Origin: an uncultured Muribaculaceae bacterium
GTDB taxonomy: Bacteria > Bacteroidota > Bacteroidia > Bacteroidales > Muribaculaceae
DNA length: 64,000 bases
Reading direction: 5' to 3'
Assembly: GCA_934667475.1 (NCBI GenBank)
Contig: CAKUMB010000010.1
Span: forward strand, 1-64,000
This document shows, one piece after another, positions 53,594-62,191 of the stretch; the first letter of the stretch is position 1, and each line of letters begins with the position of its first letter. A program made the translations under genes and the position numbers. Below the pieces are notes generated by a model. That model worked only from the letters and a program-made list of their open reading frames with translations. It searched no databases and was not told where the DNA came from.

Positions 53594-56500
53594 TTAGAAA
53601 GTAACTTGGAGGCCAAACGACCAGCTGCGTGTAATCGGGTAGGTGCGGCCCCAAGTGCCGTACATGAGAGCGCCCTGGCCCTCGTTCATTTCAGGATCAA
53701 TGGGGAGGTCGCCACTGCCCTTGTGCAGCAGGCACAGATTGTTGACGCTTGCATAGAGGCGAAGTTTCTGGATGTAGGCCTTCTTGGTGAGAGCGGTGGG
53801 CAGAGTGTAGCCCAGAGTCACGTTCTTCAGACGCAGGTAAGACATGTCGACCAGATACTTGCTCTGTGGATAGTAGTTGTAGCGGCCACCCTCACCGGCA
53901 AGGCCGGCCACATTGCCTGCGGGGTCGCTGCCCGGATACAGAACCGGGAAGTCGGCACCTTGGCTGATGTTGCTCTTGGTCACAGTGAAGTTGCCAGTGG
54001 TCTGGTCGATGCTGTATTCAAACTCGTTGAAGTTTGTCTGGTTGGCATAGATTGCCAAGTCGCTCTCACGCATTTCGGGGAACACCATCGACGACAGTGT
54101 CCACATGTCGCGCTTGCCCACGCCCTGGAAGAAGAGGTCGAGGTCGAAGCCCTTGTAAGCGCCACCCAGGTGGAAGCTGTATTCATAGCGCGGTGTGGTG
54201 TTACCAATCACCTTAAGGTCGCCATGGTCTTCAAGAGTACCATTGCCGCCATTGATTTTACCGTCGCCATCGAGGTCTTTATACTTTATGTCGCCGGGGC
54301 CGTAGATGAATGCGCCAGTCTGAATGGCTGTCTGGTCGGCAACGCCGTTCTTGTATTTCCAGCCAGTGAGCACATAGCCAGTGCCCTTCTTCTCGATAAT
54401 CGGGCCGTCGAAGTCTGCTTCGGTGAAGTAGCGGTCGGTCTCAAAGCCCCAGATATCGCCCCAGTTCATGCCTTCGTAGGCATAAGAGGGATCGTTGGGA
54501 TGGCCAATGAGGTTGCTGCTTGTGGTCCACTTGGTGACCTTAGCCTTGGCGTCGCCAATGCTGAAGGTGAGGTATGCGCTCAGGTCGCTGGTGAACTGGC
54601 GGCGCAGGTTCAGGTTAAGTTCCCAACCGCGTGCGCGGAGCGAACCGGCATTGGTGTAGGGCGAAGTGGCGCCCACGCTCGGAGCGACTGCGGTGCCAGG
54701 GGCAAGCATGTCGCGGGTGTCGCGCTGATACCAGTCGAAGCCAAGAGTAATCTGGTCGTTGAGGAAACCGAGGTCAAGACCGATGTCGGTGGTGCGGATG
54801 CGCTCCCACGACAGTGTGGGCGACACCCATGTGGGCATGTCGAGCTCGGTGACCTTGCCGTTAGAGCTGTTGAGCCAGTGCACGTAGCCCTTGCTGATGG
54901 TTACAATCTTAGAGAGGAACATCCAGTCGCCTACGGCCTCGTTGCCGATTTCGCCGTATGACAGGCGCAGCTTACCATTGTCAACAATGCTGCGCAGCTT
55001 GTCCCAGTAAGCCTCCTGGCTGAAGCGGTAGCCCACAGAGAACGATGGGAAGAATGCCCACTTGTCGCCTTCGGGGAAGCGCGACGAACCGTCGTAGCGG
55101 CCGTTGAGTTCAAGCAGGTAGATGCCCTTGTAGTCGTAGTTGATGCGGCCGAAGTAGCCGGCCGATGCACGGTCTTGAGTGCTGGAGTTGATAGCCCACT
55201 TCTTCTCGTCGCCGTATGTGAGGTTGAGCTCAGGCATAGTCTCGGAGTAGAGTTCGGGACGCTGAGCGTAGAAGTAGTCGTAATACATGTCCTCGCCGTT
55301 CACACCCAGCATCACGCCCAGGTTGTGCACGTCGTTGAACGTCTTGTTGTAGTTGAGGTAGGCGTTGGCCGTCCACATGTTGCGTTTGCTGTTGTCGCGC
55401 CAAGTGTCGGTGCTCGACTTGTTCACGATGTAGCCCGGAGACACACCCATCCAGTTCATGCCATACACGCTGTTGTCGGCCGAACTGCTGTTCATGTTCT
55501 GAATCTCGTAGGTGAAGTCGGCGTTAAACGTGAGGTCCTTGGTGATGTTGGCCTTCAAGTAGGCATTGAGGCGCAGCTGGTCGCGAACCACCACCTTGCG
55601 CGCAGCCTGCTTCTGCATGGCCACCACGCGGAAGTCGTTGCCGTCGATGGTGCCCGAGGGGATGAAGAATGAGCCCCAGCGCCACAGATACTGATAGATG
55701 TTGCTGTAAGAGTCGGCGCGCGAGAAGTGGCGGCGGGTGAAGTTGATGCGGGTGCCCACAGTCAGCCAGTCGGTGATGTCGGTCTGCATGTTGGCATTGG
55801 CGCTATACTTTTTGCGCTTGCCGGGGTTGAACTTCATGATGTCTTCCTTCGAGTCGTAGTTAAACGAGGTGAAGAAAGTGGTGCGGCCGCTTGAGCCCTG
55901 CACCGAGAGGTTGTGGCTCTGCGACGGTGCGGCATTCTGATACCAGATGTCTTGGATGTCGAAGTCGGCATAATACATGGGTTTGCCGTTGAGGAAGCGG
56001 TAGTCGCCCACGTTGTTTTCATCCACGTAGGGTCGCATTTCGCCATATTTCAGTTTCTTGCCGCCGTTCTGCTCTTTCCACTTCTGTGCATAGGGCAGCA
56101 GTTCGTCGAACTGCATACCGAAGAGCTCCACAGCGTCGCCGCCGGCGCGCTTCTTGGCGGTGAGGGCAGCCTGCAGTTGGGTAGGCACATCGGGGAAGTC
56201 GGGCAGGTAGGTCGAGTTGTCCCAAGCAAAGTTGTTGCTGTAGTTCACCGACACGCGCTCGCCCTTCTTACCGCTCTTGGTGGTGATGAGAATCACACCG
56301 AATGCGGCGCGTGTACCATAGATTGACGCTGAGGCGGCATCCTTGAGCACGCTGATGCTGGCAATGTCGCTGCTGTTGACCATCGAGAGGTCGTCGACCG
56401 GAACGCCGTCGACCACGATGAGCGGGTTGCTCTTCTGGCCGTTGCTGAGGGTACCCAAGCCGCGGATAGAGATTGACGGCTCGGAGTTGATGTCACCGCT

Positions 56501-56992
56501 TGAATTAAGAATTGTGAGGCCGGGCACTGCACCTTGCAGTGCTTTGGTCACGTCCTGCTCGGGGCGGCCCTGCATGGTCTTGTCAAGGTCGACAGTGGCA
56601 ACAGCTCCGGTGAGGTTCACCTTCTTCTGCTGGCCGTAGCCCACCACCACCACTTCGTCGAGCAGTGCGTTGTCTTCCTGAAGGGCTATCTTCATGCCGT
56701 TGGCTGCTTTCAGCGTCTGGCTCTTGTAGCCCACATAGCTCACTTGCAGGCGGGCGCCTGCGCCCACCTTGAGCGAAAACTTGCCATCGATGTCGGTGGC
56801 TGTACCGCGGGTGGTACCTATCTCTTGGATGCTGGCACCGATGACGGGCTGACCCTTTTCATCGACAACAGTACCCTTAATGATGCCCGCCGTGGCGGTC
56901 ATCTGCTGTGGTGCGGGGGCTGCGTATGCATATATGCCACTCGTGCCACATGCCAGAAAGAGTGCTCCTAAAAAAGCTAACTGTTTCTTCAT
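53594..56992 (-). CDS. SusC/RagA-family TonB-linked outer-membrane transporter
   Basis: 1132 residues. Signal peptide at about 1-25; a carboxypeptidase-like domain at 35-110 (IIKGTVVDEKGQPVIGASI); a TonB box-like EVVVVGYGQQKKVNLTGAV near 115; plug with the SusC signature ITTKSGKKG, DGVPVDDLSMVNSSDIASISVLKDAASASIYGTRAAFGVI; then the 22-strand barrel, ending SWSFGLQVTF. Imports a SusD-bound ligand using TonB energy. It has no STN domain, so it is not tied to an anti-sigma factor. Confidence 0.96.
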   Translation of the reverse strand: MKKQLAFLGALFLACGTSGIYAYAAPAPQQMTATAGIIKGTVVDEKGQPVIGASIQEIGTTRGTATDIDGKFSLKVGAGARLQVSYVGYKSQTLKAANGMKIALQEDNALLDEVVVVGYGQQKKVNLTGAVATVDLDKTMQGRPEQDVTKALQGAVPGLTILNSSGDINSEPSISIRGLGTLSNGQKSNPLIVVDGVPVDDLSMVNSSDIASISVLKDAASASIYGTRAAFGVILITTKSGKKGERVSVNYSNNFAWDNSTYLPDFPDVPTQLQAALTAKKRAGGDAVELFGMQFDELLPYAQKWKEQNGGKKLKYGEMRPYVDENNVGDYRFLNGKPMYYADFDIQDIWYQNAAPSQSHNLSVQGSSGRTTFFTSFNYDSKEDIMKFNPGKRKKYSANANMQTDITDWLTVGTRINFTRRHFSRADSYSNIYQYLWRWGSFFIPSGTIDGNDFRVVAMQKQAARKVVVRDQLRLNAYLKANITKDLTFNADFTYEIQNMNSSSADNSVYGMNWMGVSPGYIVNKSSTDTWRDNSKRNMWTANAYLNYNKTFNDVHNLGVMLGVNGEDMYYDYFYAQRPELYSETMPELNLTYGDEKKWAINSSTQDRASAGYFGRINYDYKGIYLLELNGRYDGSSRFPEGDKWAFFPSFSVGYRFSQEAYWDKLRSIVDNGKLRLSYGEIGNEAVGDWMFLSKIVTISKGYVHWLNSSNGKVTELDMPTWVSPTLSWERIRTTDIGLDLGFLNDQITLGFDWYQRDTRDMLAPGTAVAPSVGATSPYTNAGSLRARGWELNLNLRRQFTSDLSAYLTFSIGDAKAKVTKWTTSSNLIGHPNDPSYAYEGMNWGDIWGFETDRYFTEADFDGPIIEKKGTGYVLTGWKYKNGVADQTAIQTGAFIYGPGDIKYKDLDGDGKINGGNGTLEDHGDLKVIGNTTPRYEYSFHLGGAYKGFDLDLFFQGVGKRDMWTLSSMVFPEMRESDLAIYANQTNFNEFEYSIDQTTGNFTVTKSNISQGADFPVLYPGSDPAGNVAGLAGEGGRYNYYPQSKYLVDMSYLRLKNVTLGYTLPTALTKKAYIQKLRLYASVNNLCLLHKGSGDLPIDPEMNEGQGALMYGTWGRTYPITRSWSFGLQVTF

Positions 56993-57299
56993 AAGCGTGC
57001 TTGTAGTTGTTTGATGTTAAACATTAGTTGATTAATTCGTTGCTCAGTTTCATGCTTGTTGGTTGCCTAAAAGAGGGGGCGGACGGCTTGCACCGCCAGA
57101 TTTTTCGCGGCCCCAGACACAGGCCCACTAGCTAATCGAAATAACACACAAAATAAGCGATTTTGATTTAATTTTCCAAATTTAGAATAAATTTCTCGGC
57201 TTTTTTCGGTTTTCAGCATAACACGCACGCAGGCAAAGTGTTAAAAATATGTTTTACGGCATATTTTTAACTTTTGCCACACTCTCGCGCTGCAGAAAA
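56993..57299. promoter_or_regulatory. Leader and regulatory region of the SusC-SusD operon
   Basis: About 300 bases without a gene. A -7-like TAAATTTG (57184-57177, minus strand) would give a leader of about 180 bases. Upstream, a long dyad spans 57232-57278: GGCAAA, GTTAAAAATATG, 8-base spacer, CATATTTTTAAC, TTTGCC. The dyad is 50-100 bases before the -7 box, a good site for an activator. No -33 TTG is present, in line with activated transcription. Confidence 0.5.
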
Positions 57300-57353
57300 A
57301 TGGCCGTCAGCCGCCCCACGACGACTCATGTCGGTGAGGCGGCTGACGGCCAT
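57300..57353 (-). terminator. Terminator of ispF
   Basis: 16-base perfect stem ATGGCCGTCAGCCGCC (57300-57315) with complement at 57338-57353, 22-base loop, then TTTTTCTGC on the minus strand. Confidence 0.9.
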
Positions 57354-57382
57354 ATACAGTGTTTGGTTAAACCTTTTGAGTG

Positions 57383-57856
57383 CTATTTGCTATTAATGAG
57401 GGCCACGGCATAGGCGGCTATGCCCTCGCCGCGGCCGGTGTAGCCAAGCCGCTCGGTGGTGGTGGCTTTTATCGACACCTGCCCCTCGGCACAGCCCATG
57501 CACTTGGCCAGCTCGCGCTGCATGGCGGGGATGTGGGGGTTGATTTTGGGCTGCTCGGCGCAAATGGTGATGTCGCAGTTGCCCAGAGTGTAGCCCTCGG
57601 CGTCGATGAGGCGCATGACTTCGGCCAGCAGGCGGCGGCTGTCGATGCCCTTGTAGCGCGGGTCGGTGTCGGGAAAGTGGTAGCCTATGTCGCGCAGGCA
57701 GGCGGCGCCCAGCAGGGCATCGCACAGGGCGTGTATGGCCACGTCGGCATCGCTGTGCCCCAGCAGGCCGAGGCTGTGCTGAATATGCACCCCGCCCAGC
57801 CACAGTTCGCGGCCGGGCACCAGGCGGTGCACATCAAATCCCATTCCTATTCTCAT
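57383..57856 (-). CDS. ispF: 2-C-methyl-D-erythritol 2,4-cyclodiphosphate synthase
   Basis: 157 residues, normal length. Makes MEcPP in the non-mevalonate isoprenoid pathway. Zinc ligands in GFDVH (Asp8, His10) and the later His in LLGHSDADVAIHALCDALLGA. Other motifs: DIGYHFPDTDPRYKGIDS, ICAEQPKINPH and KATTTERLGYTGRGEGIAAYAV. porV lies just upstream on the same strand (gap 151 bases with the heptamer repeat), so the two are likely cotranscribed. Confidence 0.96.
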   Translation of the reverse strand: MRIGMGFDVHRLVPGRELWLGGVHIQHSLGLLGHSDADVAIHALCDALLGAACLRDIGYHFPDTDPRYKGIDSRRLLAEVMRLIDAEGYTLGNCDITICAEQPKINPHIPAMQRELAKCMGCAEGQVSIKATTTERLGYTGRGEGIAAYAVALINSK

Positions 57857-57859
57857 AAA

Positions 57860-57929
57860 GTTGGAAGTTTATAGTTTAGAGTTGAAAGTTGAGGGCTGAG
57901 GGTTCAGAGTTGAGGGCTGAAAGTTGTGT
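57860..57929. repeat. Ten contiguous degenerate heptamers
   Basis: Ten head-to-tail 7-base units with consensus GTTGARR (GTTGGAA, GTTTATA, GTTTAGA, GTTGAAA, GTTGAGG, GCTGAGG, GTTCAGA, GTTGAGG, GCTGAAA, GTTGTGT). They fill the space just before the ispF start codon, so they would be in its leader. Confidence 0.8.
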
Positions 57930-58007
57930 GGCTTGGAGATTTGGGGTGGCAATGGCCAAGGCCTTAAACTATCAACTTTATCAGCAGGCGACTTTAAACC
58001 TTAACAG

Positions 58008-59201
58008 CTACTTGCCGCCAAACAGGCCCTTGAGGCCGTCCATGTCGAACGACAGGGTGAAGCGGAGAGTCTGGTCGAGGGGGCTGTTTTGCGCGGTGGC
58101 TATCATGTAGGCGGCGTCGAGGCGCAGCACATTGAGCGCGAAGCCGGCGCCAAGGCCAAAGTACTGGCGGTTGCCCTTATACTTGTTTTCGTGATAGTAG
58201 CCCGCACGCAGGAAGAACTGCTGATTGTAGGCATACTCGGCGCCTATCGAATAGGTGATTTCGCGCAACTCCTCCTTGAATCCGCCGGGAGCGTCGTTGA
58301 ACGACTTGAAGATGCCCGATATCGACGACTCGTCTTTCCACTTTTGCAGAGCGTCCTCATATTCCTGCTGGTTCTCGTAGTCGGCCAGACGTGGCTTCAC
58401 GGGCACGAGCAGTTTGTTGGCATCGATGGCAAACGTGAGGTTGTGGTAGTCGGCCAAAGGGAACGTGAAGGCGGTGCCTATGCGCAGGTTGGTGGGCAGG
58501 AAGGCGGGGTCGTTGCCGCCGTTGTAGCTCACCTTAGAACCAATGTTGCTTATGTTCCAACCCCACGACCACTGGCACTCGTTGCGGCCTATCACAGGAT
58601 AGGTGGTGAAGTAGCCCGAGATGTCGGCGGCAAATGCCGAGGCGCCGCTGCTCTCGTCCTGAAGCGACATTTCGCTATAGCCAAGGTCGCTGTAGATGTA
58701 GCGCAGAGCCACACCCATCGAGAACTTCTCGCTGAGTTTGCGCGAGTAGCCCACGTCGACCGACATTTCAAATGGGTTGACGCTCGACAGCTTGTTGCCC
58801 TGGTCGTCGGTGTTGCTAATCTCGCCCAGCGAGAAGTAGCGCAGCGAGGCGCTCACGGCCTGATTGTCGCCGCTGCCAATTTTCCAGTAGCCCGACAGGT
58901 TGGCCAGGAATATGTCGTTCACAATCTTGCGCAGCCATGGGGTGTAGGACAGCGACACGCCGGCACCGCTGTAGGCGAAAGCGTATTTCGACGGATTCCA
59001 ATACTGCGAGTTCACATCGGGGTCGGTGGCCACACCCAGGTCGCCCATCGAGGCTCCGCGGGCATCGGGGGTGATGCCCATCGACGTCACGCCGGTGGTG
59101 ATGGGGTTGAACTCATTGTTCTTTATGTCGTCGTCGGCGCTGGCGCTGAACGGTACAGCCAGCATGGCGGCTGCGAGTAGTGAATATGCTAAAATCTTCA
59201 T
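58008..59201 (-). CDS. porV: Type IX secretion outer-membrane protein PorV (LptO)
   Basis: 397 residues. PorV is the 14-strand FadL-like barrel that shuttles type IX clients from the translocon to the PorU sortase. Signal peptide 1-22. Family blocks: FNPITTGVTSMGITPDARGASMGDLGVATDPDVNSQYWNPSKYAF, SLSYTPWLRKIVNDIFLANLSGYWKIG, and a C-terminal barrel strand ending LSFDMDGLKGLF. Its presence with PorU indicates that a working type IX system is likely. It is followed by ispF on the same strand. Confidence 0.92.
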   Translation of the reverse strand: MKILAYSLLAAAMLAVPFSASADDDIKNNEFNPITTGVTSMGITPDARGASMGDLGVATDPDVNSQYWNPSKYAFAYSGAGVSLSYTPWLRKIVNDIFLANLSGYWKIGSGDNQAVSASLRYFSLGEISNTDDQGNKLSSVNPFEMSVDVGYSRKLSEKFSMGVALRYIYSDLGYSEMSLQDESSGASAFAADISGYFTTYPVIGRNECQWSWGWNISNIGSKVSYNGGNDPAFLPTNLRIGTAFTFPLADYHNLTFAIDANKLLVPVKPRLADYENQQEYEDALQKWKDESSISGIFKSFNDAPGGFKEELREITYSIGAEYAYNQQFFLRAGYYHENKYKGNRQYFGLGAGFALNVLRLDAAYMIATAQNSPLDQTLRFTLSFDMDGLKGLFGGK

Positions 59202-59322
59202 GCAGTAAAATCAAATATTACATTGCTATACAACAATAAGAACTGAAAATATTGCCTTTTATTGTGCCTGAGGCCAAGTTTGTGTCAAATTAATTGCAGC
59301 GGGCGGCATTGTGGAAAAGCCA

Positions 59323-59357
59323 ACGCGGCCGCCCCCCTCGGCAGGTGGCGGCCGCGT
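59323..59357 (-). terminator. Hairpin after the BI-1 gene
   Basis: 11-base stem ACGCGGCCGCC/GGCGGCCGCGT, 13-base loop, then TGGCTTTTCC on the minus strand. Weak T-tract. Confidence 0.65.
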
Positions 59358-59383
59358 GTGCCTATAGTTGCCTTAAATGCGCA

Positions 59384-60130
59384 TCAGCTGCGGTTTGAGC
59401 CGAATATGCGCAGCAGGTAGATGAACAGATTGATGAAGTCGAGGTAGAGGCTGAGCGCGCCCATCGTGGCGAGTTTGCCCACCTGGCTGGGGTCGCTCTC
59501 CATGGCCCACTGCTTAATCTTCTGGGTGTCCCAAGCGGTGAGGCCGATGAAGATGGCCACGCCGGCCAGGCTGATGCACCAGTCGAGGGCAGAGCTGCCC
59601 ATGAACACGTTGACTATCGAGGCCACGATGAGGCCGATAAGCGCCATAAACAGGAACGTGCCCATCTTGGTGAGGTCTTGACGGGTGACGAAGCCGAAGA
59701 TGCTCATTGCGGCAAACACACCTGCGGTGATGCCGAAAGTGAGGACTATTGATTCGGGTGCAAACACCACGAATATGGCCGACAGCACCACGCCATTAAG
59801 CACCGAATAGAGGTAGAACAATATTGTGGCCGTGGTGGTGCTGAGGCGGTTGATGGCGCCCGAGAGCACAAACACCACTGCCAGTTCGGCTATGATGAGG
59901 CCGAAGTAGATGACCTTGCTTGAGAATATAGCCGCAAACAGGGCTTCGTTGCCAACCAGCATTAATGCCGACAAGGCAGTCACAAGCAGGCCGAGGAACA
60001 TTTTCAAATACACGCGGCGCATTACGCGCGACACGTAGGAGCTCATGGTAAGCTCGTCTTCAAACACGGCCGCACTGCTGTTGAAACCCTGCATGCGGTC
60101 CGAGTTAAAATCGTTGTTGTTCATAATCAT
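59384..60130 (-). CDS. Bax inhibitor-1/YccA family membrane protein
   Basis: 248 residues from ATG 60130 (ATG 60124, MNNNDF, is equally possible). Seven hydrophobic segments between about residue 42 and 240. The family signature is seen in LTAWDTQKIKQWAMESD and ALSLYLDFINLFIYLLRIFG, with the conserved Asp of the seventh helix. BI-1 proteins are pH-sensitive calcium leak channels or membrane-protease partners. Inner membrane. It lies 113 bases downstream of argS on the same strand. Confidence 0.93.
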   Translation of the reverse strand: MIMNNNDFNSDRMQGFNSSAAVFEDELTMSSYVSRVMRRVYLKMFLGLLVTALSALMLVGNEALFAAIFSSKVIYFGLIIAELAVVFVLSGAINRLSTTTATILFYLYSVLNGVVLSAIFVVFAPESIVLTFGITAGVFAAMSIFGFVTRQDLTKMGTFLFMALIGLIVASIVNVFMGSSALDWCISLAGVAIFIGLTAWDTQKIKQWAMESDPSQVGKLATMGALSLYLDFINLFIYLLRIFGSNRS

Positions 60131-60243
60131 TATCTTGTTTAGTCAGTTAATACTATCACATCAGGCAATTGCAACAACCGTGCCACGCGGGCGCGGCGGG
60201 CTGTTCCAAATGTCGGCATGTGTGGCACCACTGCCCCACCCCA

Positions 60244-62028
60244 CTACATGCGGTTTGGCACCTCGATGCCCAGCAGGCCGAGGCCGCGCTTGATGATTTG
60301 CGCCACCGTGGCCGAGAGTTGCAGGCGCAGGGCACGCACTTGCGCGTCGGTCTCGCGGAGTATGCTGTAGTCGTGGTAGAACTGGTTGTAGGCCTTGGCC
60401 AGCTCATACACATAGTTGGCAATGAGGGCCGGGCTGCAGTTGCGGCCAGCGTCGGCCACAGCCGAGGCAAAGTCGGCCAGGCGCTGAATCAGGTCTATCT
60501 CCTTATCGTTGGGCTGCACGGCGGTGATGTCGGCAGAGAGGTCGGCGGGGTCGGCCTTGCGCAGCAGCGACTGGATGCGGGCATAGGTGTATTGGATAAA
60601 CGGACCGGTGTTGCCGTTGAAGTCTATCGACTCGCTGGGGTTGAACAGCATGTTGCGGCGCGGGTCCACCTTGAGGATGAAGTACTTGAGCGCACCGAGG
60701 CCTATCATGCGCAGCACCTCGTCCTTTTCATCGTCGGGCACACCCTGAAGGCGTCCGGGCTCGTCGCTCATTTTGCGGGCGGTGGCTATCATCTCGTCCA
60801 TCAGGTCGTCGGCGTCGACCACAGTGCCCTCGCGCGACTTCATTTTGCCGTTGGGCAGCTCCACCATGCCATAGGAGAAGTGGATGAGGTCTTTGCCCCA
60901 CTTGAAGCCGAGCTTGTCGAGCAGCAGCGACAGCACCTGGAAGTGGTAGTTCTGCTCGTTGCCCACCACATATATCATTTTGTCGATGGGATAGTCCTCA
61001 TAGCGCAGCTTGGCCGTGCCAATGTCCTGCGTCATATACACCGAGGTGCCGTCGCTGCGCAGCAGCAGCTTCTGGTCGAGACCGTCGGCGGTGAGGTCGG
61101 CCCACACCGAGCCGTCGTCTTTGCGGAAGAAGAGGCCCTTGTCGAGGCCCTCAAGCACCTTTTGCTTGCCTTCGAGATAGGTGTTGCTCTCGTAATAGAT
61201 TTTGTCGAAGTTCACGCCCAGGCGCTTGTAGGTTTCGTCGAATCCGGCATACACCCACGAGTTCATGGTGCGCCACAGGTTGCGCACCTCCTCGTCGCCG
61301 TCTTCCCACTTTTTGAGCATGGCGTGGGCCTCCTTGATGAGCGGAGACTCCTTCTCGGCCTCCTCCTTGCTCATACCCTTGGCCATGAGGTCGGCCACCT
61401 CGGCTTTGTAGTGCTTGTCAAACTCCACATAGAAGTCGCCAATCAGGTGGTCGCCCTTCTTATGGGCCGTTTCGGGCGTCACGCCGTTGCCCCACTTGAG
61501 CCAGGCCAGCATCGACTTGCAGATGTGTATGCCGCGGTCGTTGACTATGTTGGTCTTCACCACCTTGTTGCCGTTGGCCTGCATGATGCAGGCCAGGCTG
61601 TAGCCCAGCAGATTGTTGCGCACGTGGCCCAGGTGCAGGGGCTTGTTGGTGTTGGGCGAAGAGTATTCTATCATCACCAGCTGGCTGTCGGGCGTCACGG
61701 GCTTGAAGCCATAGTTGGGGTTGGCGGAGATGCTGTGCAGCACCTGTGCCCAGAACGATGGCTTGATGGTGATGTTAAGGAAGCCCTTTATAACATTGAA
61801 TTTATCCACCGCGGGGCAGTTCTCGGCCAGATAGGCGCCAATCTCCTGCGCTGTGGCGTCGGGAGCCTTATGCGAAGCCTTGAGAAACGGGAACACCACC
61901 ACGGTGAGGTTGCCCTCAAACTCCTTTTTTGTGGTCTGAAGGGTTATTTTTTCCACTGGGAAGTCAACGCCATACAAAGCCTTCACGGCTTGGGCGGTAG
62001 CTTGAGCTAAAATATTATCGATCGACAT
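60244..62028 (-). CDS. argS: Arginyl-tRNA synthetase
   Basis: 594 residues. Charges tRNA-Arg. N-terminal additional domain (1-110), the class I HIGH motif as HLGHVRNNLLGYSLACIMQANG, and the KMSKS-like KMKSREGTVV, the usual ArgS variant. The anticodon-binding DALR domain is the last 130 residues (FIQYTYARIQSLLRK, then YELAKAYNQFYHDYSIL). Promoter at 62101-62132. Confidence 0.97.
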   Translation of the reverse strand: MSIDNILAQATAQAVKALYGVDFPVEKITLQTTKKEFEGNLTVVVFPFLKASHKAPDATAQEIGAYLAENCPAVDKFNVIKGFLNITIKPSFWAQVLHSISANPNYGFKPVTPDSQLVMIEYSSPNTNKPLHLGHVRNNLLGYSLACIMQANGNKVVKTNIVNDRGIHICKSMLAWLKWGNGVTPETAHKKGDHLIGDFYVEFDKHYKAEVADLMAKGMSKEEAEKESPLIKEAHAMLKKWEDGDEEVRNLWRTMNSWVYAGFDETYKRLGVNFDKIYYESNTYLEGKQKVLEGLDKGLFFRKDDGSVWADLTADGLDQKLLLRSDGTSVYMTQDIGTAKLRYEDYPIDKMIYVVGNEQNYHFQVLSLLLDKLGFKWGKDLIHFSYGMVELPNGKMKSREGTVVDADDLMDEMIATARKMSDEPGRLQGVPDDEKDEVLRMIGLGALKYFILKVDPRRNMLFNPSESIDFNGNTGPFIQYTYARIQSLLRKADPADLSADITAVQPNDKEIDLIQRLADFASAVADAGRNCSPALIANYVYELAKAYNQFYHDYSILRETDAQVRALRLQLSATVAQIIKRGLGLLGIEVPNRM

Positions 62029-62100
62029 AAATTTGAGTATGTGTTAAAGTGTAACTGTGTGTCGCTGCGGGGCGGCACACCGATAAATGCAATTGCCTTG

Positions 62101-62132
62101 CAAAGATAGTGCAAGCCGAGCGCAATAGCAAA
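62101..62132 (-). promoter_or_regulatory. Promoter of argS, with sequence shared with the 84-base repeats
   Basis: Minus strand: -33 TTTG (62132-62129), 20 bases, -7 TATCTTTG (62108-62101). The spacer reads TATTGCGCTCGG then CTTGCAC, nearly the same as in the promoters at 4177-4207 and 6513-6543. Confidence 0.8.
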
Positions 62133-62162
62133 TTGAGCCCGTGTGATTTTCAGCCGATTTCA

Positions 62163-62191
62163 CACTGCCGCCGGCTTAACCGGCGGCAGTG
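62163..62191 (-). terminator. Hairpin overlapping the stop of the ABC permease gene
   Basis: 12-base perfect stem CACTGCCGCCGG/CCGGCGGCAGTG with a 5-base loop that contains the TAA stop. No T-tract; it may act as a terminator or protect the 3' end. Confidence 0.5.
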
